From contig JABDEQ010000002.1 of assembly GCA_013286985.1 (NCBI GenBank), positions 1,563 to 64,445 on the forward strand: 62,883 bases of DNA, in the 5' to 3' direction. The stretch comes from Bacteroidota bacterium (lineage in GTDB: Bacteria > Bacteroidota > Bacteroidia > Sphingobacteriales > Sphingobacteriaceae). A program made the translations under genes and the position numbers. Of the stretch, positions 53,791 to 60,524 are shown piece after piece; position 1 is the stretch's first letter; each line of letters begins with the position of its first letter. The notes beneath the pieces are model-generated. The model worked only from the letters and a program-made list of their open reading frames with translations, was not told the DNA's origin and did no database searches.

Positions 53791-54237
53791 CTATTTTTTT
53801 GAGAGGGATGCCTGTTGAGCTTCAACTTCTTTTAACGCCGCTGTGAGTTTTTCTTTAAGCGCAGTTAAAGTATCGGGATCTACAAGCTCTGAAATTTCTT
53901 GCTCAGGGGTCCACGGAGGGGTATCAGTTAGCGTACAAGGAGTTGGCGTACAATGCGGAACAGTAGTGGTACAGGTACCCGGTGAAATAATAGGGCTATA
54001 GCCATGACACAGCGTGTGAACGTGGCATTGTATTGGGGTAACGAATCCGCAGTATGTAAACCCTAGGCATGGATTTGTAATATGCGTACAGCCACATGCC
54101 GTTGGCGTTGGGTACACTGTACCAAATTTTGTTTGCTGGATGTTGGTGTTGCAGTTACAACCTGTTCCCAAAGGTTCTCCGGCCCCTTTTTCGGGAATAG
54201 AGATTGTCAAATCTTTTGATTTAAAGTTTTGTGCCAT
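53791..54237 (-). CDS. Candidate lanthipeptide precursor, Cys/Thr-rich, 148 aa
   Basis: A short N-terminal segment MAQNFKSKDLTISIPEKG (leader-like, with a basic-hydrophobic KDLTISI strand) leads to a Cys/Thr/Pro-rich middle. Residues 25-106 contain 11 Cys (27, 29, 48, 50, 57, 63, 71, 77, 89, 96, 101), 20 Thr and only two Ser. A C-terminal amphipathic helix of about 38 residues follows (PEQEISELVDPDTLTALKEK and on). Thr-x-Cys and Cys-Thr neighbourhoods are dense, for example GTCTTT, HCTPTPCTLT. No signal peptide. First gene upstream of the lyase and kinase-LanC genes on the same strand. Metal-binding or structural protein remains an alternative. Confidence 0.75.
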   Translation of the reverse strand: MAQNFKSKDLTISIPEKGAGEPLGTGCNCNTNIQQTKFGTVYPTPTACGCTHITNPCLGFTYCGFVTPIQCHVHTLCHGYSPIISPGTCTTTVPHCTPTPCTLTDTPPWTPEQEISELVDPDTLTALKEKLTAALKEVEAQQASLSKK

Positions 54238-54319
54238 GATAGTAGTTTTTAGGTTTTTAATTAAAAATGATAAAGATGTTCAGGAATAGAAATTTGATAT
54301 TAAGTGATGGTTTAGGATG

Positions 54320-54354
54320 CCGGCTTTTCAGTTATTTAATAACTGAATGTCCGG
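54320..54354. promoter_or_regulatory. Hairpin upstream of the precursor gene
   Basis: CAGTTAT-TTA-ATAACTG (7 bp perfect) enclosed by CCGG / CCGG. It lies 83 bp upstream of the precursor start and could be an operator, or the terminator of the preceding gene. Confidence 0.5.
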
Positions 54355-54390
54355 CAAATCAAAATTAGTTGTTATGCGGTTTTAATGAAA

Positions 54391-54411
54391 CGGACTAATG
54401 GTTTTAGTCCG
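54391..54411. promoter_or_regulatory. Inverted repeat between regulator-like and precursor genes
   Basis: CGGACTA-(7)-TAGTCCG, perfect arms, directly after the stop of the 282-aa gene. With the 54320 hairpin it gives two dyads in a 185-bp spacer, suited to dimer binding or transcript ending. Confidence 0.45.
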
Positions 54412-54422
54412 GTAATAGTCCA

Positions 54423-55271
54423 TTAGTGCCCGGATATTACCTTATCAATGATCTCGGTAATGTCGCTGATTGTTTTGTGGTGACGCAGGGGTTGCATATG
54501 AATGGCCGAGCTTAATTTCTTTAATGAATTGGGCTTTAATAATGCTCCGTCTAAGCCTATAAAATGTTTTTCAGCATATGAAAAATAGCCTCTGTTTGAT
54601 GCAATACTTATAATATCCTTTTTATATAATTCATACAAAAGATGCGCTAAATGCCCTTTCCTTTCAAAATCCCACTTAACAAGGATATGTTCCGACGGCG
54701 CATTGAGAAACAGATCGAAAAATGGCCCTTTGCTTTTTATTAGCTTTCTTGTGCCCAGTTGATATACAAGTTCTTCTAACCTGCCTTTTCCGGTCCAAAT
54801 TAATTTGCTTTTAGGCATTTCAACCAGGCTGGTTGTTATTTTGGCAGTGCTGCCGAAATCGGGATAAATGGAGTGTACAGCATAGGCGTCGATCAGTTTT
54901 TTAAAAACATTAAAATCATAGCCCATCAAATTGCATGTTGTTAGGCTCTGTCTTTTAATTTCTTCTAGAATCGGTTCGCTCCCTGATGCCTTTTTTTTAA
55001 GAAAATCGGTAAAGATGATGAAAATTAAATCGGCAAATAATAATTCAATTTTCCGTTGATGATATTCAGGTGCTTTGATGTTATTATTAACACTGATAAC
55101 CAGGCCTGACGAAATTATACCTATGTCCTGAACTTCATTTGGATTACGCTTCAACAGCAGTATAAGCTTATCAATAATATTAGATAATCGGTAGGCTTTC
55201 AATATATCTAAAATTTCACGCTTATCCGCTAAGGTAAAGTCATCATCAAGGTATTCGGATAAGGATTTCAT
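54423..55271 (-). CDS. Hypothetical protein with two RteC-like winged-helix segments
   Basis: 282 aa, no signal peptide or membrane helix. The first half is helical (ADKREILDILKAYRLSNIIDKLILLL). Two segments resemble the C-terminal winged-helix part of RteC-type regulators: LIWTGKGRLEELVYQLGTRKLI (about 159-180) and ILVKWDFERKGHLAHLLYELYKKDII (about 197-222), followed by FSYAEKHFIGLDGALLKPNSL. I infer a regulatory or nucleic-acid-binding role with low confidence. It is upstream of the precursor on the same strand and could control it. Confidence 0.5.
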   Translation of the reverse strand: MKSLSEYLDDDFTLADKREILDILKAYRLSNIIDKLILLLKRNPNEVQDIGIISSGLVISVNNNIKAPEYHQRKIELLFADLIFIIFTDFLKKKASGSEPILEEIKRQSLTTCNLMGYDFNVFKKLIDAYAVHSIYPDFGSTAKITTSLVEMPKSKLIWTGKGRLEELVYQLGTRKLIKSKGPFFDLFLNAPSEHILVKWDFERKGHLAHLLYELYKKDIISIASNRGYFSYAEKHFIGLDGALLKPNSLKKLSSAIHMQPLRHHKTISDITEIIDKVISGH

Positions 55272-55842
55272 AATAGCGTATAAGGCAGGTAGGTATTATT
55301 GACTGAGTTTGCTTACAATAAATATTTGTTGTTTTCGGGGCTCAAAAGCGGGTCCGGGAAATATAACGCTCAGATATACTTCGGTGCCGGCTGCTTCGCT
55401 GACCATAAATGGCTGCTAACGTTCGCTGCATATCTGCTTTGGCTATTGCATGTTTAAAATAAATTTTATTATGAGCTTGCTGGCCGCACATGTCCAGGCA
55501 AAAAGACCCAAACAAATGCCGGACACTAAAGCAAACTTGCAGCTCGCTTTTTATCATATGATAAAGAATTAGGTATTCAAATATAACGAATAAATACATT
55601 CCAATATTTATTCGAGTTAAAATTCCATACAATAATTAACTGATAAGCAATAGTAAATTCAATTACTACTATTTGTACTTCAACTTTTAAGTATCCATCA
55701 AATCAACAACTCGGGCACAAGTAAATAACAATCAATGCGTACTCCACTGGCTTACACCAATATACATAGCCATTTTTCTGAGTCCGTGGATTAAGTTCAG
55801 GCTTTAGCGGTTATGGAGCAAGTGATGGCATTTGCTAATTGC
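55272..55842. other. Spacer of 571 bp with one palindrome
   Basis: No convincing gene; a 96-codon minus frame (55342-55632) lacks coding character. A perfect 16-bp palindrome TTTATCATATGATAAA lies at 55550-55565. The sequence is AT-rich from 55550 to 55750. The promoter of the 282-aa gene should lie near 55280-55350. Confidence 0.5.
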
Positions 55843-57384
55843 TTATGGTGTGTTATTCCAGCCCATAAATTTATCGGCCCATTTAATGAAGTATTTTACG
55901 TTGGGCGCATCGGTATGGCCGCCGTCGTGCTGCCGCCAGGCCAGTTCACCGTTAAGTAGGCCAACATTAACATCGGGCATCTTTTCAACGTGGTAATCGT
56001 TAGACACACCTAGATCCTTTGCGCCGAGTAATTTAAAAACAGCGCCGGCTGCTATTGTAGCCATGTAACTTCCCTGGTGATCAAGCCAGTGCGCATCTCC
56101 CTGGGCCGGTAAACCGTAACTGATAAAAGTTAAACGGGGGGCGCATAATGCAATTAATTCGTGCGCATCCACCGGTAAATCATCGGCGGTTTTTGTGCCA
56201 AAGGCGGCATCGGCGGCACCATATCTCATAAAGTTGCCTGCCATCCAATAATATTCACCGCCGGTAAGGCTTTCTACGGCTTCTCCAAAATTGCGTCTGT
56301 GCAGTTTGGCTCCGCCTTCTCCTGATGAGCCGATCAAACCCATCGCAAACCGCGGCTCAAATGCAAGGGTAACCAATGCGGCCTTTCCATAACGGGAAAC
56401 GCCTTCTATACCAACGTGCTTAGCATCAACCATAGGTTCGCTGGTTTCCAGGTAATCCAACGCTCTGGCCGCTCCCCATGCCCAGGCGCGTAGTGCGCCC
56501 CAGTCATCCGGCTTACGTGGCTGCCCCTTATTTGCTAGCCCAATAATGCCACGGGTTAGGCCGGCACCGTTATCTGCCTGGATACTATTTGGATCAATTA
56601 ACAGATAACCCCAACCATCGGCAATTAGTTGCTGTGTTGTTGGTGGATCGCCCGGTCCGCGGGGCGCAAAGGGATTAAAACCATAGTTCTGAGCGGCTAT
56701 AAGGTTATAAGCCGGGTAATGATCAAATATCTCCTTCAATTCCGGATGTGCTTTCAGCAGCATATCTTTCACAGCGTCGTTTATTTTCTCTAACTCATCT
56801 TTTGTTGGTTGAGCGGGAGAAGGCAACACATTTGGCCCAAACATCATCAGTAAAGGAACCGGCTTTTTAGCATTGGCCGGAATTACCAGCGTTGCCTGGA
56901 TATTGACATCTATAAAAGGGTATGCTGAATTGTCAACATGGCCAATAAGTTGTTTGGCAATAACCGGCGTAAAACCCATAAACTCCTTATCGGTCACTTT
57001 TACTTTCCACGTTACTTTGGGTACATTTTGAGGTACGCGACCATAAACTTCGCGCTCAAAATCTTCTACCAGTTCGGGGCGGCGCTGATTCCACCATTCT
57101 GCTGGCATGGTTACTTTTTTGCCGTTTTTCAAAGTCAGTACATCCGGAAGATTAGGATAAGGATTAGCCAATGCCTCGTCATAATTGGCATGATTCGGTG
57201 CATTTGCGTCGCCACTGGGTCCGGGCCGAAGTGCCTTAATTCCCAGCTGTTTCATCATATTATCATGATCCTTCTGAGCTGTAAAGCTAACGGGCTTTGG
57301 ATACTTGCTGCTATCAATATTTTGCTGTGCGTTAGCGCATACACTTAAAATAAGTAAAATAAGGGTGAATATCTTATTTCTCAT
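55843..57384 (-). CDS. CE15-type glucuronoyl esterase
   Basis: 513 aa. Signal peptide MRNKIFTLILLILSVCANAQ. The alpha/beta-hydrolase core carries the CE15 nucleophile motif GVSRYGKAALV (canonical GCSRxGK), a following acidic site in IGSSGEGGAKLHRRNFGEAVES, and the catalytic His near RQHDGGHTDAPN. CE15 enzymes cleave the ester between glucuronate of xylan and lignin. Expression is probably controlled by the 22-bp operator 53 bp upstream. The CGx cysteines that stabilise some fungal members are absent, as usual in bacteria. Confidence 0.88.
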   Translation of the reverse strand: MRNKIFTLILLILSVCANAQQNIDSSKYPKPVSFTAQKDHDNMMKQLGIKALRPGPSGDANAPNHANYDEALANPYPNLPDVLTLKNGKKVTMPAEWWNQRRPELVEDFEREVYGRVPQNVPKVTWKVKVTDKEFMGFTPVIAKQLIGHVDNSAYPFIDVNIQATLVIPANAKKPVPLLMMFGPNVLPSPAQPTKDELEKINDAVKDMLLKAHPELKEIFDHYPAYNLIAAQNYGFNPFAPRGPGDPPTTQQLIADGWGYLLIDPNSIQADNGAGLTRGIIGLANKGQPRKPDDWGALRAWAWGAARALDYLETSEPMVDAKHVGIEGVSRYGKAALVTLAFEPRFAMGLIGSSGEGGAKLHRRNFGEAVESLTGGEYYWMAGNFMRYGAADAAFGTKTADDLPVDAHELIALCAPRLTFISYGLPAQGDAHWLDHQGSYMATIAAGAVFKLLGAKDLGVSNDYHVEKMPDVNVGLLNGELAWRQHDGGHTDAPNVKYFIKWADKFMGWNNTP

Positions 57385-57436
57385 CGGCCTGGTTTTATTG
57401 GTGAAGGATTAAACCAAAGCTATCCATTTAGTATAG

Positions 57437-57458
57437 ATTATGCAATCGATTGCATAAT
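57437..57458. promoter_or_regulatory. 22-bp perfect palindrome, LacI-like operator
   Basis: Fully self-complementary, core TGCAATCGATTGCA with flanking ATTA/TAAT. The central ATCGAT and TGCA ends are typical for LacI-family operators of carbohydrate genes. It stands 53 bp before the CE15 start. Confidence 0.75.
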
Positions 57459-57584
57459 TTTATGCCGATGTATTTAAAATATTACATCACTATAAATTAA
57501 TAAAATCAAGTTGGTAGCACGTGTGCATTTGAAGAAGCCGGACAGCTCGTTTTATACCGCTTTGCCCGGCTATGATAATTTTGC

Positions 57585-58859
57585 CTATTTATTTAAAACG
57601 GTGGCAATTTTTTCGTTGATGCGTATGTTTTGCGAATCAAGACCAGGCTGTTGCCCGTGCAAGTCGAACTCAAGTTTAACATGCGGCTCAAAAATAAGAC
57701 AATGTGTTGATCCACCAAAATGAAACATCCCCAATTGTTCGCCCTTTTTAACATGTTGCCCCTCGTAAACTGTTATCTGGCAGGTGGAAACTTCAGCCAT
57801 ACCAACCGGCATAATACAAACCGTTCCTATAGCCGGATTATCAGCCTTGATAAAAATCAGCGCCCGGGTAGCTACCTCGGTAATATAACCCTGCGAATCA
57901 TTAGGCCCTGCCGGATCATATCCTTCTGATGATGCTTCTGAATAATATGTTCCGTCTATAACATATGCCTTAACTATGGTACCACTTACCGGACTATGCC
58001 AGCGATGATAACTCAAAGCACTCAAAAAGGCCTGGTATATTGTTCCGCCTACAAATTTCTTAGTTAGAGGGTCTCCGGCAAGCATGTATTCAAGCGAATA
58101 AGGCTGCGCTTTTATCCAAAAGCGTTGTTGCTTTTTTACTTTGGTGGCAACCCTGTAAGGGGCAGATTCGCACGCATTAACTATCACGTTGTCATCATCA
58201 GGGTTCGCTACGGGACGTTGGCCCTCCCTGAATTGGCGGGTGAAAAAATCATCCCACGATTTGAAACCATGGTAAGGAAGTTCGGGATTGCATTGAAACT
58301 CCTGGTTAAAGCCGGGCATTGCCTTCATCGCATCGGCCCCAAACCAGCCTGTTTTAGGGTCCTTATTTAAAACATATCTAGAATCTGCTGAGTCGAGGAA
58401 AATTGCCCATTCAGCTAAAACCCTTTTTAATTGCTTGTTTATTTTTTCATCCAAAAAAGCTGCAAAGCCGGCAGCGGTACCCATCGACCAATCAAAAATA
58501 GCATTTATAGGAAATCCAACGAGCCCGGTCTCGTTAAAATCAGGTGCTTTGGTCATAATAATATTCAGCAATCGCAACATCATCTGATAATGCCGCACCT
58601 GCGGACCAAGAGAAGGGTTTTTGTTGTACGGCGGTTTTCGGGGAACCTCTGTAAACATCAAATTAAAATACATATAAACCACAGGGTCGCCTTCTATAAA
58701 ATTCTTAAATTCTTCAATAACGGGCAATAATGGCCGCGTATCAACCTCCGCTTCGGCTATTAAATTACTTAACCAGTTTTCAAGAATTGTTTGATCAGAT
58801 GGCAGCCATTTACCGACACGGAAAGACGCCGTTTTTCCGGCAATTTGAGTGTTTTTCAT
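57585..58859 (-). CDS. Phosphatidylserine-decarboxylase-family enzyme (PSDC N-domain)
   Basis: 424 aa, longer than bacterial Psd. The N-terminal 190 residues match the PSDC-associated domain found in PsiD-type aromatic amino-acid decarboxylases (VPRKPPYNKNPSLGPQVRHYQMM, IFDWSMGTAAGFAAFLD). The Psd domain follows: SWDDFFTRQFREGQRPVA, YHRWHSPVSGTIV and the self-cleaving pyruvoyl site FHFGGSTHCLIFEP (GGST). The substrate could be phosphatidylserine or a free aromatic amino acid; the domain layout favours the latter. No membrane helix. Confidence 0.85.
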   Translation of the reverse strand: MKNTQIAGKTASFRVGKWLPSDQTILENWLSNLIAEAEVDTRPLLPVIEEFKNFIEGDPVVYMYFNLMFTEVPRKPPYNKNPSLGPQVRHYQMMLRLLNIIMTKAPDFNETGLVGFPINAIFDWSMGTAAGFAAFLDEKINKQLKRVLAEWAIFLDSADSRYVLNKDPKTGWFGADAMKAMPGFNQEFQCNPELPYHGFKSWDDFFTRQFREGQRPVANPDDDNVIVNACESAPYRVATKVKKQQRFWIKAQPYSLEYMLAGDPLTKKFVGGTIYQAFLSALSYHRWHSPVSGTIVKAYVIDGTYYSEASSEGYDPAGPNDSQGYITEVATRALIFIKADNPAIGTVCIMPVGMAEVSTCQITVYEGQHVKKGEQLGMFHFGGSTHCLIFEPHVKLEFDLHGQQPGLDSQNIRINEKIATVLNK

Positions 58860-59006
58860 CTTATTGAGGTTTAGGGAATAACTTAATATGAAGTTATAAA
58901 AATCTTTTCAAATATAAATCGAAAAGACAATCAAATTTTACCTTTAGTTAAATATCAAACCCCATCATGGTTGCTTACAATTGACAACGTCCGTAAAGCC
59001 GTTACA

Positions 59007-60365
59007 TCAAAACGCCTCATTTAAATTCAAAAAGAAGCCTTTGTTGCCAAACACCCCATATGCGTAATCAAGCGCCAGGTTGGTACGTGTATGCTTGTTA
59101 AACAATATCCGCAAGCCTGCTCCTCCCCCCGGCTGAAATACCTGGAATAATTTAGTACCCTGATCATCGTTTGCAGTTTGCATGCTGACAAATGTAACCC
59201 CACTTAAGAATTTGTTTCTTAATATCGGAAAACGAAATTCGGCTTCCGTATCATTAAATTGTGTGCCCTTAAAAAACTGCGAAACATAGCCCCTGCCACT
59301 TCGGAAAGATACGTCTCTTGCCGTACCGGGTAATTCCAGATAAGGGATGGCGCCGCTAAGCAGGTACGAACCCCAATTCCAAAGCGCCAAAACCGTTTCA
59401 GGGTTAGTATCCGATAGGCTGAAATATTTCCTGAAATCGGTGGTCAACTGTACAGCATTTTTTGTACTTCCAATCCATGTTTGGTTAGCCCGTATGCCAA
59501 CATCAGCAAAAATCCCTTTATAGGCGCGGTTTTGATTATCGCGTGAGGTATATTCTGCATTGAAAAGGAATCCGCTGGTGGTATAGTGATCCTGCGGAAA
59601 GCCATACCTGTTGTTATAAACGCTTAATGGTGTTCCATTATTAACGGTATCATTTTGATGAATATCCCTGCGTACTTCTGCCGATATACCCGCTCCCACG
59701 AAAAAACCCTTTGCTATCTGCTTGTATATCTTTTCCCGCACATTAAAATATAACGAGTTAATAGCGTAACCCTGGTGATTGGGATCTGCCAGTATCTTAT
59801 CTTCTTCGCTTCCGGTGGTAATGTCCCTGCCTATGCCAAGCCCATGATCTGGTGTAACCGTTTTTGCAACTACTAAATTCCCTTGCAGGTTCCACTTATT
59901 GCCGGAGGTAAATATATTGTGGTTAACATAAAAGTAAATGATCCCCTTGGTGGTAATGGAAGCTGATGTTGCCGCAACAGATAGCAGCGTGTTCGGGTCG
60001 TCACCTAATTTTCTGCCCGCAACAGCTTTAATTCCAATCTGCGCGCCAATTGTTGGGTTGGCTGAAATATTAGGCACAATAATAATGCCCGATGGCTTAT
60101 GCAAAGTATCCGCTTTTTTATGGGGATGAAAGATGTTGCGTATCAAATCATCAAAATCATATTGCTGATTAACACTTTCGGCAGGTTTGTAAACCTTATG
60201 GCCCTTTGCGCTCAAAGAATCGGCTTTTAGAGAATCAACCGGAGGTGTTACCTGTCCCCTGGCAAAACCACAGATAATGGTAAAAGCCATCGATAAAAGC
60301 AGCTTAAAAAAATAATGCTTTTTAAAAAACAATTTAAACTGCACTCTTAACGTATAAATATTCAA
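59007..60365 (-). CDS. BamA/TamA-like outer-membrane barrel protein
   Basis: 452 aa. Signal segment ends FARGQ (about 39). A disordered Lys/Asp-rich linker follows, then about 16 amphipathic beta strands (IGAQIGIKAVAGRKLG, GIIYFYVNHNIF, NKWNLQGNLVVAK) ending GNKGFFLNLNEAF with the terminal Phe recognised by the Bam machinery. The surface-antigen/BamA-type strand pattern is present but there are no POTRA domains. It is possibly an accessory porin or metallophosphatase-associated barrel. Confidence 0.8.
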   Translation of the reverse strand: MNIYTLRVQFKLFFKKHYFFKLLLSMAFTIICGFARGQVTPPVDSLKADSLSAKGHKVYKPAESVNQQYDFDDLIRNIFHPHKKADTLHKPSGIIIVPNISANPTIGAQIGIKAVAGRKLGDDPNTLLSVAATSASITTKGIIYFYVNHNIFTSGNKWNLQGNLVVAKTVTPDHGLGIGRDITTGSEEDKILADPNHQGYAINSLYFNVREKIYKQIAKGFFVGAGISAEVRRDIHQNDTVNNGTPLSVYNNRYGFPQDHYTTSGFLFNAEYTSRDNQNRAYKGIFADVGIRANQTWIGSTKNAVQLTTDFRKYFSLSDTNPETVLALWNWGSYLLSGAIPYLELPGTARDVSFRSGRGYVSQFFKGTQFNDTEAEFRFPILRNKFLSGVTFVSMQTANDDQGTKLFQVFQPGGGAGLRILFNKHTRTNLALDYAYGVFGNKGFFLNLNEAF

Positions 60366-60471
60366 ATTTCAATAATTAATATCAGTTCAATCTAAATCTT
60401 CAACCAATATAACTATTAAATGTTTTATAGTCAGCTTATTATACCACACGAAATAACAAATCCCAAACCAC

Positions 60472-60506
60472 AAAAAAGAGGCCATATCATTGTGATACAG
60501 CCTCTT
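60472..60506 (-). terminator. Rho-independent terminator of the 728-aa gene
   Basis: On the minus strand AAGAGGCTGTATCA / TGATATGGCCTCTT is followed by a T run (TTTTTT). It lies 19 bp downstream of the stop. Confidence 0.85.
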
Positions 60507-60524
60507 AATAATAAACAACGTTTA

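Noticed and set aside
55342..55632. 96-codon minus-strand frame in the 571-bp spacer
   Set aside because: No domain, odd residue composition with His/Tyr/Ile/Arg excess, overlaps AT-rich promoter-like sequence.
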